Of a stretch of DNA of 16,639 nt, positions 6,927-14,805 are shown piece by piece. The first letter of the stretch is position 1. Every line of letters begins with the position of its first letter. Source of the DNA: Roseiarcus sp052147395 (GTDB lineage: Bacteria; Pseudomonadota; Alphaproteobacteria; Rhizobiales; Beijerinckiaceae); contig JBKQKS010000304.1 in assembly GCA_052147395.1 (NCBI GenBank), positions 1-16,639 of the forward strand, given 5' to 3'. A program made the position numbers and the translations under genes. The notes under the pieces were generated by a model. It had not been told where the DNA came from. It ran no database searches and was given only the letters and a program-made list of their open reading frames with translations.

Positions 6927-7427
6927 TCAGCCGGCGGCGTCTTTGGCGATCGGCGGCTGGAAGGCGAGGCCCATGTCCCAGGGGAAATAGATCCAGGTGT
7001 CCTGCGACACTTCGGTGATGTAGGTGTCGACCATCGGGCGCCCCTGCGGCTTGGCGTAAACCGTCGCGTAATGGGCGTGGGGCAGGATCTCGCGCACCAG
7101 CTTCACGGTTGCGCCGGTGTCAACGAGATCGTCGACGACCAGGATCTTCGAGCCGTCGGCCTTTGCCAGCAGGTCCGCCGCGATCGACTTGATCAGTTGC
7201 AGGCCGCCCTGCGTCTTGTAGTGGTGATAGGAGGCGATGCACACCGTCTCGATCACGCGCACTTCCAGTTCGCGGGCGATGATCGCCGCCGGCACCAGAC
7301 CGCCGCGGGTGATCACCACGATCGCTTCGAATGGCCCGGAGCCTGCGAGCCGCCACGCGAGCGCGCGCGCGTCGCGATGAAACTGGTCCCAGGACACCGG
7401 AAACGCCTTGTCGCGCCCCTCCGCCAT
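6927..7427 (-). CDS. gpt: Xanthine(-guanine) phosphoribosyltransferase
   Basis: The 166-residue enzyme salvages xanthine and guanine by transferring them to PRPP. VVITRGGLVPAAIIAREL (37-54) forms the first substrate loop, ILVVDDLVDTGAT (95-107) is the PRPP-binding signature, and AKPQGRP (125-131) with QDTWIYFPWDMG (142-153) closes the purine pocket, as in E. coli Gpt. The frame extends upstream to 7511, but ATG 7427 has GGAGG eight bases before it and gives the family length. The earlier in-frame ATG at 7442 lacks a good ribosome binding site. tRNA-Leu lies downstream on the same strand. Confidence 0.93.
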   Translation of the reverse strand: MAEGRDKAFPVSWDQFHRDARALAWRLAGSGPFEAIVVITRGGLVPAAIIARELEVRVIETVCIASYHHYKTQGGLQLIKSIAADLLAKADGSKILVVDDLVDTGATVKLVREILPHAHYATVYAKPQGRPMVDTYITEVSQDTWIYFPWDMGLAFQPPIAKDAAG

Positions 7428-7537
7428 GTCGCTCGCCTCCATCCGCTCATCGGCTCGGCGGTCCCATAGCAAACGGCAAGCGCGAGCGCGAGCCGCGGCG
7501 CGCGCCATCAACAGCTATGCGGGGCTCGCAACGCGGC

Positions 7538-7660
7538 GCCGGGCGCCCTTGTAGGCGAGGTCGCTGACCTCGCTGCCTCCGCTTGGGAGACTGGCGCCGG
7601 ATGAGGCGCTCACGCGCCGACCGAGGTCGACGACCTCGGCTACAGAATGGCGCCGTCCGG
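7538..7660. repeat. Dispersed repeat family A, copy 2
   Basis: This copy matches 386-533 in the same orientation and lacks the 25-base insert. Its centre-right arm has ACCGAGGTCGACGACCTCGG, a near-perfect palindrome that is split in copy 1. It fills the spacer between gpt and chaB (7428-7687), in which no other feature is seen. Confidence 0.8.
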
Positions 7661-7687
7661 AAATCGTATCCGGCGTCGACCGGCGCC

Positions 7688-7897
7688 TCAGTCCCGCTCC
7701 CGCCAATAGGCGCCTTCCTTGACGTAACGGCGTTTCACCGCCGCCCACGCGATGCGGAACGCCGCCTCCTCGCGTCGCGAATCCCAGTGGTGGGCGGCAT
7801 AGGCATGGTTGAACGCCTCACGGAAAATATCCCGGGCGTGCGCCGGCAGATGGCTGCGCACGCTCGGCGGCAGATCGTCGTCGCTCGCGTAAGGCAT
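7688..7897 (-). CDS. ChaB family protein
   Basis: This 69-residue protein matches the ChaB domain over its whole length. The pattern is a DDLPPSVRSHLPAHARDIFREAFNHA-type N-terminal half (7-32) and EEAAFRIAWAAVKRRYVKEG (43-62). ChaB was named as a regulator of the ChaA cation antiporter in E. coli, but no chaA is here and the role in alphaproteobacteria is not established. GGAGA eight bases upstream supports ATG 7897. It starts 36 bases downstream of the DUF465 gene on the same strand, so the two small genes probably share a transcript. Confidence 0.88.
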   Translation of the reverse strand: MPYASDDDLPPSVRSHLPAHARDIFREAFNHAYAAHHWDSRREEAAFRIAWAAVKRRYVKEGAYWRERD

Positions 7898-7933
7898 CGG
7901 CGAGGTCTCCGGCGCGCGCCGAGGGGCCGCGAC

Positions 7934-8155
7934 TCAGGCGACGATGTCGGGCGTCAATAGGTCTTCCAGCGCCTTCAAGCGATCGCGCAGGACGAGCTTG
8001 AGTTTCTTCAGCCGCTGGATCTGCAGCCGATCAGCTTGGCCGGCATCGGCCAGCGCGTCGATCGCGGCATCGAGATCGCGATGTTCTTCGCGCAGACGCT
8101 CGACCTGCTCCCGCAGCGCGAGCCGCTCCTCTTCCGACAGCGAATCTTCCAGCAT
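7934..8155 (-). CDS. DUF465 (YdcH-like) small coiled-coil protein
   Basis: A 73-residue, highly charged helical protein. Heptad-like spacing of Leu and charged residues runs through LREQVERLREEHRDLDAAID (14-33), and the DUF465 signature region is DRLQIQRLKKLKLVLRDRLKALEDLL (42-67). YdcH/DUF465 proteins are short dimerising helical hairpins of unknown function. The ATG at 8155 lacks a clear Shine-Dalgarno, so the start is less certain than the family. A second member of the family diverges at 8471. Confidence 0.82.
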   Translation of the reverse strand: MLEDSLSEEERLALREQVERLREEHRDLDAAIDALADAGQADRLQIQRLKKLKLVLRDRLKALEDLLTPDIVA

Positions 8156-8470
8156 TTTGCGCCGAATGCGACCCCAAGCCCGCGCTCCGCGAGCTTCGAT
8201 CCCGGCAATATGCGTTCACGCATCGCAATGCGCAAGCGCCACCCGAGCCGTTTCTGCGAGACCGCCTCCGGCCACCCGACCGAGCGTCCGAAAATCAACG
8301 GCGCGGCCGCGGAATTGCCCAGACCTGGCCGACAGCGTGAGAGCTGCGAAACCATGGGCGCGACTTTTGATCGCGGCCGCGGCGTTTTGGGCTCGGGAAC
8401 CCCAAATTCGTGCTTGCGCGCTCCGACCGTTGTGTCACAATTTCGTCGCTCATAATCAAGGAGAGCGCCG
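8156..8470. other. Intergenic region between divergent DUF465 genes
   Basis: These 315 bases separate the two divergent DUF465 genes and must hold their promoters. No ORF with a recognisable product, no RNA gene and no member of the repeat families was found. Near the right end, TTGTGT (8430-8435) and CATAAT (8451-8456) look like promoter hexamers. Their spacing is 15 bases and a start there would leave the ribosome binding site at the transcript's 5' end, so no promoter is called. Confidence 0.5.
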
Positions 8471-8659
8471 ATGTCTCTCGAATCGCACCTGACGGAACTG
8501 ATGCGACGTCATCAGGCTATCGACCAGGAGATAGCCGAGTCCGAAAATCATCCGTCGGTCGACGAAGTCCAACTTCACGAACTCAAAAAGAAGAAACTGC
8601 AGATCAAAGACGAAATCGAGAAGGTAAAATCGGAATCCCAGCGAGCCACCAAACACTGA
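8471..8659 (+). CDS. DUF465 (YdcH-like) small protein
   Basis: This 62-residue protein is a second YdcH/DUF465 member, close to the common alphaproteobacterial form. It has SLESHLTELMRRHQAIDQEI (2-21), a short turn with HPSVDEV (27-33), then LHELKKKKLQIKDEIEKVK (35-53). Two amphipathic helices joined by a turn are expected. AAGGAGAG at 8458-8465 is a strong ribosome binding site for ATG 8471. It is transcribed away from the other DUF465 gene. The function of the family is unknown. 8660-8741, before the queG end, is empty. Confidence 0.88.
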   Translation: MSLESHLTELMRRHQAIDQEIAESENHPSVDEVQLHELKKKKLQIKDEIEKVKSESQRATKH

Positions 8660-8741
8660 CGCGGATCACCCGCGCATCCATGGGTCCGGCGGGACCTAAC
8701 GTAATCAGACAACAATTTGACATGGCCCTCTCATAGCCCTC

Positions 8742-9881
8742 TCACGGTCTTTGCGAGACCGCGGAGGGATGCGTCTTGTTTGTCGCAGACGCGAGCCACT
8801 CGGCGCGAACGTCTGCGTCGGGTTCATTCATCGACGCATGCGGCCTGTGTGCGCGCAAAGAGTCCGGGCCGAGCCGCGCCAACGCCCAGACCGCTGCGCC
8901 GCGCACCAGCGGCGAAGCCGAATCGAGCGCTGCGAGCGCCGCAGCCGCGAGCGCCGGATCGCCCGAATTTCCGATGGCGATCATCACGTTGCGCAAGAAC
9001 CGGGAATGGCCGATGCGCTTGATCGGCCCGCCGGCGAACCGCGCGCGGAACGCGGCGTCGTCGAGCGCCGCCAGCTCGGCGAGATCGGGAGCGTTCAACG
9101 CGTCCCGCGCGCGCAATTTCGCCTCGCGCCCCACTCTTGCGAATTTGTTCCAGGGACAGACGGCCAGGCAATCGTCGCAGCCATAGATGCGATTGCCGAT
9201 CGCGGGCCGCAACTCGCGCGGGATCGGGCCTTTGTGCTCGATCGTCAGATAAGAGATGCAGCGGCGCGCGTCGAGCTGATAGGGCGCTGGAAAGGCGTTG
9301 GTCGGGCACGCGTCGAGACAGGCGCGGCAACGGCCGCAATGATCGCTTTCCGGGGCGTCGTAGGGGAGTTCGACATCGACGAAGATCGCGCCGAGAAACA
9401 ACCAGGAGCCGAACGCGCGGCTGACGAGATTGGTGTGCTTGCCCTGCCAGCCGAGACCGGCCGCCGCCGCCAGCGGCTTCTCCATCACCGGCGCGGTGTC
9501 GACGAACACTTTGACCTCCACGCCGGCGCGATCGCTGTGAGCGATCAACCAGCCGGCGAGCGCCTTCAACCGTCCCTTGATCACGTCGTGATAGTCGCGA
9601 TGGCGGGCGTAGACCGAGATCGCGCCCGCGCGCCCGCGCCGCGTCGCCGCCAGCGGGTCCTCGCTCGGGCCGTAGTCGAACGCCAGCATCACGACGCTCT
9701 TCGCTTCGGGCCACAGGGTCCGCGGATCGGCGCGCCGGGCAAAAGTCTCGGCCATCCACGCCATGTCGCCGTGGCGCCCTTCGGCGAGCCATTGCGCGAG
9801 CCGCTCGCCCCACAGCGGCGGCGCGGCGGCCGGCGCCACGCCCAGCGCCGCGAACCCCAGCTGCGCGGCTCTCGCGCGCAA
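8742..9881 (-). CDS. queG: Epoxyqueuosine reductase QueG
   Basis: QueG uses cobalamin and two [4Fe-4S] clusters to reduce epoxyqueuosine to queuosine in the wobble position of tRNAs, the last step of queuosine synthesis. With a 379-residue start, the likely catalytic Asp is D128 in VFVDTAPVMEKPLA, followed by GWQGKHTNL (144-152). Cluster cysteines are C182, C185, C188, C192 and C208, C235, C238, C242. The C-terminus (about 285-370) is a HEAT-like helical tail. No ATG or GTG exists near the N-terminus. TTG 9881, five bases after the fzlA stop, is the best start. CTG 9890, overlapping that stop, is an alternative. The frame is open further up, but that is fzlA sequence in another frame. Coupled translation with fzlA is likely. 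Confidence 0.93.
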   Translation of the reverse strand: MRARAAQLGFAALGVAPAAAPPLWGERLAQWLAEGRHGDMAWMAETFARRADPRTLWPEAKSVVMLAFDYGPSEDPLAATRRGRAGAISVYARHRDYHDVIKGRLKALAGWLIAHSDRAGVEVKVFVDTAPVMEKPLAAAAGLGWQGKHTNLVSRAFGSWLFLGAIFVDVELPYDAPESDHCGRCRACLDACPTNAFPAPYQLDARRCISYLTIEHKGPIPRELRPAIGNRIYGCDDCLAVCPWNKFARVGREAKLRARDALNAPDLAELAALDDAAFRARFAGGPIKRIGHSRFLRNVMIAIGNSGDPALAAAALAALDSASPLVRGAAVWALARLGPDSLRAHRPHASMNEPDADVRAEWLASATNKTHPSAVSQRP

Positions 9882-9886
9882 CCCGT

Positions 9887-10579
9887 TCAGAAATCGAGAT
9901 CGGCGTAGGTCGGGCTCGGCGCCATTCCCGGGAGCCGTTCGGCGAGCAGCGGGCGGAACGAGGGCCGTGACTTGACCCTCGCGTACCAGTCCTTCGCCAT
10001 CGCGTTGTCGTCCCACGGCGCGTCGCCCAGGTAATCGATGCAAGACAGATGCGCCGCCGCCGCCAGATCGGCGTAGGTGAGCGTATCGCCCGCCAGCCAC
10101 TTCCGGGTCGCGATCAGGCGCCCGATGTACCGCATATGGTAGCGCAGATTGGCGCGCGCCGCGCGCACCGCCGCCATGTTGGGCGCGCCGCCGCCGCGGT
10201 CGCCCGACAGGAAACGCTTGAAGATCTTTTCCTCGATGAGCCATTGGCTCACCTCGGTGAAGAACTTGCGGTTGAACCAGGCAGCGAGCCGCCGAGCCTC
10301 GATGCGCTGATCGCGCGCCGCCGGCAGCAGCCGCCGGTCGCCGAACCCGGCGCCGCGCGTCTCGTCGAGATACTCGCCGATGGCCTCGGGGCCGGAAATC
10401 GGCGCGATGCCGTCCTCGATCAAGAGCGGCGTCACCCCCTCCGGAGACAGGATGAGGAACTCGCGCCGGCGGTCCCATGCCCGCTCCTCGATCAGCTCCG
10501 GCTCGATCCCGTATTCGGCGAGCGCCAGGCGCACGAAACGCGAATGGGGGCAAAAGGGATGATGGTAGAGGGTGATCAT
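9887..10579 (-). CDS. fzlA: FzlA-like glutathione S-transferase-fold FtsZ-binding protein
   Basis: This 230-residue protein has a thioredoxin-like N-terminal domain (TLYHHPFCPHSRFVRLAL, then GVTPLLIEDG and SGPEAIGEYLDE) and a helical GST C-terminal domain (about 88-215). In Caulobacter, FzlA is a GST-fold protein that binds and curves FtsZ filaments and does not act as a transferase. Three facts favour this assignment over a generic GST: the length of 230, the C-terminal tail ending TYADLDF with Asp at position 227 (a residue I recall as functionally important in Caulobacter FzlA), and the adjacent queG. ATG 10579 gives the family N-terminus, though no strong ribosome binding site is visible. 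It starts 64 bases after the membrane-protein gene upstream. Confidence 0.78.
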   Translation of the reverse strand: MITLYHHPFCPHSRFVRLALAEYGIEPELIEERAWDRRREFLILSPEGVTPLLIEDGIAPISGPEAIGEYLDETRGAGFGDRRLLPAARDQRIEARRLAAWFNRKFFTEVSQWLIEEKIFKRFLSGDRGGGAPNMAAVRAARANLRYHMRYIGRLIATRKWLAGDTLTYADLAAAAHLSCIDYLGDAPWDDNAMAKDWYARVKSRPSFRPLLAERLPGMAPSPTYADLDF

Positions 10580-10643
10580 GGAACGCGACGCCCGCGCTTC
10601 GCGCGCGTGTCGTGATAAATGCCGCGAGCGAGTTAAACCGGGG

Positions 10644-11591
10644 TTAAGATTTGTGTCCGCCCCGGAACAGCGCCACGACTCGCTCGCGCTCGAACAGCAC
10701 CACGACCCCCAACGAAAACAACAACGGCAGGACGAGATAGAGCAGCCGGAAGGCGATGAGCGCCGCCAGCACCTGCGCCTGCGGCGCATCGGGCAGCATG
10801 TCGATGAAGGTGAGCTCCAGCACCCCGAGGCCGCCCGGCGCGTGGCTGATGAGCGCGAGCGAGAACGAGGCGAGAAACGCCCCGAGCACGACGATGAAGC
10901 CCGGATTGGCCGGCGCCGGTAGGGTGAAATAGATGATGCCCGCCGCGCCGACGAGTTCGACCGGCGCTACCAGCAATTGCCGCGCGGCGATCGGTGGGCG
11001 CGGATAGACGATCTCGAACCCGCCGATCTTCATCGGCCTCATGTGCAGCAATGACCCGACCGCATAGAGCCAGGGCGGCAAGAGCAGCAGCAGACCCGCC
11101 GCCCGCCCCGCATTCGGCGGCGCCGCAGCGATGCGCTCGAAAAGATCCGGCTCGATCCACAGCACGACGCCGCCGAGCAACATGGCGCCGAGCAGGAACG
11201 TCAGCGAACAGAAGGCGACGAGCAGCCCCACTTCCGCGGCGCCGAGGCCCCTGGTCGAATAGGCGCGGTAGCGCACCAGCGCCCCGGAAAAAACCGAAGC
11301 GCCAATATTGTGGGCGAGCGCATAGGCGGTGAACGAGACCAGAGCGACGAAGCGCCACGGCAGGCGCCGGCCGAGATGAAGCAGCGCGATCCGATCGTAC
11401 CAGGCGAGCGCGGCATAGGCGAGCGCGGCCGAAGCCGCCGCAAAACTCCAGTCGAGCGGGGACACGGCCTCGAGCTCGGCGCCGACGTCGGCGAGCCTCA
11501 GATTCTCGAGTTCCCGCGAGAGCAGCCACGATGACAACGCCACGGCCGCGAGGCCGATCGCCGGCCAGAGCGCATCCATCACCCGCTTCAT
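10644..11591 (-). CDS. MprF flippase-domain / YbhN (UPF0104) family membrane protein
   Basis: The 315-residue protein is hydrophobic, with about seven or eight membrane helices (near 8-24, 46-66, 82-102, 119-145, 164-184, 208-225, 230-250 and 272-300). It matches the lysylphosphatidylglycerol synthase transmembrane (flippase) region without the catalytic aminoacyl-transfer domain of full MprF. The family-typical segment ISHAPGGLGVLEL (248-260) is present. Relatives are suspected lipid transporters, but the substrate is unknown. The frame extends upstream to 12443 through another gene's region. ATG 11591 (MKRVMDALWP) begins just before the first helix. A polar stretch at 183-200 is probably a cytoplasmic loop. 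It may head an operon with fzlA and queG. Confidence 0.85.
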   Translation of the reverse strand: MKRVMDALWPAIGLAAVALSSWLLSRELENLRLADVGAELEAVSPLDWSFAAASAALAYAALAWYDRIALLHLGRRLPWRFVALVSFTAYALAHNIGASVFSGALVRYRAYSTRGLGAAEVGLLVAFCSLTFLLGAMLLGGVVLWIEPDLFERIAAAPPNAGRAAGLLLLLPPWLYAVGSLLHMRPMKIGGFEIVYPRPPIAARQLLVAPVELVGAAGIIYFTLPAPANPGFIVVLGAFLASFSLALISHAPGGLGVLELTFIDMLPDAPQAQVLAALIAFRLLYLVLPLLFSLGVVVLFERERVVALFRGGHKS

Positions 11592-11728
11592 GAGAGAATG
11601 CGCTCGCCCTCGGGTTCCTGAGCGGCCGCGGGCCGTGCGAGCGGCCGCGGGCCGCGCGCCCTCACTGCACGAGCGGCGCTCGCGGCGCAAGCTGTAAGAT
11701 GGCCGTGGGGAGTCGGGCGCCCGAGCGG

Positions 11729-12370
11729 TCAGGAATGGGGCTCGGACACCCTGCCCGTGTAGGCGACGCCGCGCTCGCCGCCGAGGTCGAGCCAGACGTT
11801 GGGATCGGATTGTGACTGACGCTTCACGTAGGCGTAGCCGGTCGCGTCCCACGGACGGACCTCGTCGCTCAGGTTGTCGAGCACGAACTCGCCGCGGTCG
11901 GTCTTGACGGTGAGGATCGCATGGCCCTCGCCGTCGAGATCGCGCACGATCGTCAGCAGCAGCGCCTGGCGCGGGAACCCCTGCTCGATGAGTAGCTTGC
12001 GCTTGTAGAGCGCATACACCTTGCAGTCGCCCTTGCCGTCGAGCGGATAATCCCAGTGGTCGAGCATCGTGCCCCAATGGGCGAGATTGGTCTCGGGCTC
12101 GATCGCGGCGTTGGCCGACTTGTTGACGCGCTCGAGGATCGCCCAGCTCTTGCGGGTCAACCGCACGTCGACGGGGGTCAGCCGAGCGAACGCGCATTCC
12201 TCGGGGCGGCGACCGCAGAAATCGACCCAGCCGTAGGGCACGGAGGTCGCATCGCCCACCGCCGCATAGGACGCGGTCGGCAGCGCGGACTCCGACGCCC
12301 GACCGGGATCGGCAAAGGCGGAGGCCAACGCTGTGGCGGCGGCTAGGGTGAGGGCGGCAGACCTGAACAT
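11729..12370 (-). CDS. Exported transglutaminase-like cysteine peptidase (BTLCP, DUF920)
   Basis: This 213-residue protein has a signal peptide (MFRSAALTLAAATALASAFA, cleavage around 20-26) and a bacterial transglutaminase-like cysteine peptidase domain. The catalytic triad is visible: C116 in GKGDCKVYA, H150 in GEGHAIL and D165 in VLDNL. LapG, which cleaves a biofilm adhesin, belongs to this superfamily. There is no lapD or large adhesin gene here, so the substrate is open. ATG 12370 follows GAGGATCCG. Part of that ribosome binding site lies in a hairpin (12377-12394). It is divergent from kup across a 242-base spacer. 11592-11728, after its stop, holds only a GC-rich direct repeat (GAGCGGCCGCGGGCCG twice, near 11620-11660). 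Confidence 0.87.
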   Translation of the reverse strand: MFRSAALTLAAATALASAFADPGRASESALPTASYAAVGDATSVPYGWVDFCGRRPEECAFARLTPVDVRLTRKSWAILERVNKSANAAIEPETNLAHWGTMLDHWDYPLDGKGDCKVYALYKRKLLIEQGFPRQALLLTIVRDLDGEGHAILTVKTDRGEFVLDNLSDEVRPWDATGYAYVKRQSQSDPNVWLDLGGERGVAYTGRVSEPHS

Positions 12371-12376
12371 CGGATC

Positions 12377-12394
12377 CTCGTCGTTTTCGACGAG
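12377..12394 (-). promoter_or_regulatory. Hairpin covering the BTLCP ribosome binding site
   Basis: On the minus strand CTCGTCG-AAAA-CGACGAG forms a perfect 7-bp stem with an AAAA loop, ending six bases before the BTLCP start codon. Three of four bases of the GAGG Shine-Dalgarno core are in the 3' arm, so folding would hide it. A regulatory role is inferred. Confidence 0.4.
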
Positions 12395-12480
12395 CCGATC
12401 CTCGGCGTTCCCGCTGGACGCCGGCGAAAGGATTTCGCTCCAATTTTATCGACTTTCGGCGCGCTAGCGCGTTGATTTCG

Positions 12481-12493
12481 TGTAACGTTTACA
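12481..12493. promoter_or_regulatory. Candidate operator palindrome TGTAACGTTTACA
   Basis: TGTAA-CGT-TTACA is a perfect 5-bp inverted repeat in the spacer shared by the BTLCP gene and kup, 119 bases before the kup ATG. The shape resembles LacI- or GntR-family operators, but no regulator is nearby. A second palindrome, CGCGCTAGCGCG, lies at 12460-12471. Confidence 0.3.
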
Positions 12494-12612
12494 GGCTTTG
12501 AGCGGGCTCGGGGAAGATTCGCCGCTCTGTCTCGAGAGTTTGCTAACCCTGGCCTTCGGCTCATCTCATCGTTATCAGCGTGAACTCGGAACGCTCTCGA
12601 CAGGGGACGGCA

Positions 12613-14493
12613 ATGGCGGACGATGCGAAGGGCGCGGCGCGGAGGCCCGCCAGCTATACGGCGATGAGCCTCGGCGCGCTCGGCGTCGTGTTCGGCGACA
12701 TCGGCACCAGCCCGCTCTACACCTTCAAGACGGTGCTCGATTACACCGGCCCGCATCCCGACGCCGCCGCCACGCTCGGCGCGTTGTCGCTCATCCTGTG
12801 GACGCTGTTCCTCATCACCACTATCAAATACGTCAACTTCGCCATGCGCATCGACAACGACGGCGAAGGCGGCATCATCGCGCTGATGACGCTGCTCGGC
12901 GTCAAGAAGAGGCATCGGCCGGCGCTCATCGCCGCGGGCCTGTTCGGCGCCGCTCTCATCTACGGCGACGGCGCGATCACGCCGGCGATCTCCGTGCTCT
13001 CCGCGCTCGAGGGGCTCGAACAAGTCACCCCCTCGCTGACCTCCGTCGTGCTGCCCGCCGCGGCGCTGATCCTGCTCGCGCTGTTCGCCGTGCAGCCGCT
13101 CGGCACGGCCCGGATCGGACGCGCCTTCGGCCCGGTGATGCTCGCCTGGTTCGTCGTCATGGCGCTGATGGGGATCTACGGAATTCTCCAGCATCCGACC
13201 GTATACGTCGCGCTGAACCCGTGGTACGGCGTCAAATATCTGCTGTCGGGCGGTCTCACCGGCTTTCTCGTGCTCGGCGGCGTGTTCCTGTGCGTGACCG
13301 GCGCCGAAGCGCTCTATGCCGACATGGGCCATTTCGGCGCTCGCGCGATCCGCCTCTCCTGGAACTTGGTGGTGTTCCCGAGCCTCGTCATCAACTATGC
13401 CGGCCAAGCGGCGATCGTGCTCGACGGCGCGCCGACGGGGGGCAACATCTTCTACCATCTCTGCCCGGCGCCGCTGCTGACGCCGCTCATCGTGTTCGCG
13501 ACGGTCGCCACCGTGATCGCCAGCCAGTCGATCATCACCGGCGCCTACTCGATGACGCGGCAGGCGATCCAGCTCGGCTGGCTGCCGCGGCTCCTCATCA
13601 GGCAGACCTCGGAAGAGGGTTATGGCCAGATCTATGTCGGCGCCGTCAACTGGATGCTGATGATCGTCACGCTGGGGCTCACCATCGGCTTCGGCAAGTC
13701 CGACAACCTGGCCGCCGCCTATGGCATCGCGGTGTCGTTGACCATGCTGATGACGAGCGTGCTGCTGTTCATCGCCATGCGTGAGATCTGGGGCTGGAAC
13801 GTCGTCGCCGCCGGGGCCGTCGCCGCCGGGTTCATGGTCGTCGACGGCGGCTTCTTCGCCGCCAACATGGCCAAGGTCGCGGAGGGCGGCTACGTGCCGC
13901 TACTGCTGGCGTCGGTCGTCTATGCCATGATGTGGATCTGGCACCGCGGCGCGACCGCCGTGCACAACGCCGTCATCGCCGATCAGATGCCCACCCAGGC
14001 CTTCATCGAAAAGCTCAGGATCGGCGGCATCGCCCGCGTGCGCGGTTCGGCGGTGTTTCTGACCCGCGCGAGAGAGGCGACGCCGCCGGTGCTCATCTGG
14101 CACGTGCGCAAGAACCGCTCGCTGCACACCCACGTGCTGGCGCTGACGTTGACCGTGATGTCGACGCCGCGCGTCGACGCCGACGAGCGCGTCAGCGTCC
14201 AACGGGAGGGCGAGAACTATTGGCGCGCCGAAGCCCGCTACGGCTTCATGGAGCAGCCGAACATTCCGGCGGTCGTCGCCGTCTGCAAAGCCAAAGGCGC
14301 CGGCCTCGATCTCGACGACGTCACCTATTACGTCGGCCACGAGACGATCGTGCCGCGCGACGACGGCAAGGGAATCCCGCGCTGGCAGGAGCTCATATTC
14401 GCCTTCATGGCCCGCAACGCCGCGCGCCTCAGCGATTACCTGAAGCTGCCGTGCGACGGGGTGGTGGAGATCGGGCGGGAGATTGAGATCTAG
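12613..14493 (+). CDS. kup: Low-affinity potassium uptake transporter Kup
   Basis: The 626-residue protein is a KUP/HAK/KT family K+ uptake system (K+/H+ symport) in the inner membrane. The N-terminal signature GDIGTSPLYT (28-37) is followed by DNDGEGG (81-87) and YGDGAITPAISVLSALEG (117-134). About 12 hydrophobic helices reach to ~residue 455. The soluble C-terminal domain has the family's WHVRKNRSLH stretch and ends in VGRE-like VEIGREIEI. An in-frame GTG at 12580 would add 11 residues. ATG 12613 is preferred because AGGGGA lies six bases upstream and the N-terminus then matches the family. It is a single-gene unit, with repeats after its stop. Confidence 0.95.
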   Translation: MADDAKGAARRPASYTAMSLGALGVVFGDIGTSPLYTFKTVLDYTGPHPDAAATLGALSLILWTLFLITTIKYVNFAMRIDNDGEGGIIALMTLLGVKKRHRPALIAAGLFGAALIYGDGAITPAISVLSALEGLEQVTPSLTSVVLPAAALILLALFAVQPLGTARIGRAFGPVMLAWFVVMALMGIYGILQHPTVYVALNPWYGVKYLLSGGLTGFLVLGGVFLCVTGAEALYADMGHFGARAIRLSWNLVVFPSLVINYAGQAAIVLDGAPTGGNIFYHLCPAPLLTPLIVFATVATVIASQSIITGAYSMTRQAIQLGWLPRLLIRQTSEEGYGQIYVGAVNWMLMIVTLGLTIGFGKSDNLAAAYGIAVSLTMLMTSVLLFIAMREIWGWNVVAAGAVAAGFMVVDGGFFAANMAKVAEGGYVPLLLASVVYAMMWIWHRGATAVHNAVIADQMPTQAFIEKLRIGGIARVRGSAVFLTRAREATPPVLIWHVRKNRSLHTHVLALTLTVMSTPRVDADERVSVQREGENYWRAEARYGFMEQPNIPAVVAVCKAKGAGLDLDDVTYYVGHETIVPRDDGKGIPRWQELIFAFMARNAARLSDYLKLPCDGVVEIGREIEI

Positions 14494-14805
14494 GGGGCCC
14501 ATAGGCGGTAGGTGAGGCCTTTCGAGGGTCCCAACCGCCCTCTCCGTCCTGGCCGCCCCCGGGCTCGACCCGGGGGTCGTCCCGGCCATCCACGTCGGGG
14601 TGCGACGCCCGGTTCGGTCAGTCCCCGTACCTCGACATCGATGCCCTGCTTGCGAGTTTTCCTTTGTTTTACAAAGCGAAGGTCCTGCACGAACTCTGAA
14701 TTACCGAGTAGCCGCCGGCGGCGCGAACTCTGTGAGACAAGCGCCGTAGCCGAGTTCCGCGTTCTCCGGTAGTTTCCATTTTTTGCGGCCGATCCGAGGC
14801 GCGCC
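14494..14805. other. Repeat-containing spacer between kup and the GIY-YIG gene
   Basis: It begins with a family C repeat (14545-14596). The remainder (14597-14805) has a small AT-rich stem (CTTTG-TTTTA-CAAAG, near 14658-14674) and an inverted GAACTC/GAGTTC pair near 14720-14755. Minus-strand translation gives no recognisable protein and no reverse transcriptase motif. The function is unknown. Confidence 0.5.
14545..14596. repeat. Dispersed repeat family C, copy 1
   Basis: CCGTCCTGGCCGCCCCCGGG, then TCGACCCGGGGG, then GGCCATCCACGTC. It matches 15207-15259 in the same orientation with about four mismatches. The GC-rich halves can form a stem (CCCCCGGG-CTCGA-CCCGGGGG). Elements of this kind are common in Hyphomicrobiales spacers (recalled, not searched). 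Confidence 0.8.

Noticed and set aside
8430..8456. Sigma-70 promoter directly before the second DUF465 gene
   Set aside because: The hexamers TTGTGT and CATAAT are 15 bases apart, and the transcript would start at the ribosome binding site.
10644..12443. A 599-residue fusion including the YbhN-like membrane protein
   Set aside because: The upstream 284 residues are the BTLCP gene and its spacer in another frame. The membrane protein starts at 11591.
12343..13458. A 371-residue frame antisense to kup
   Set aside because: It has a low-complexity, charged composition and no recognisable domain, and it is a shadow of kup.
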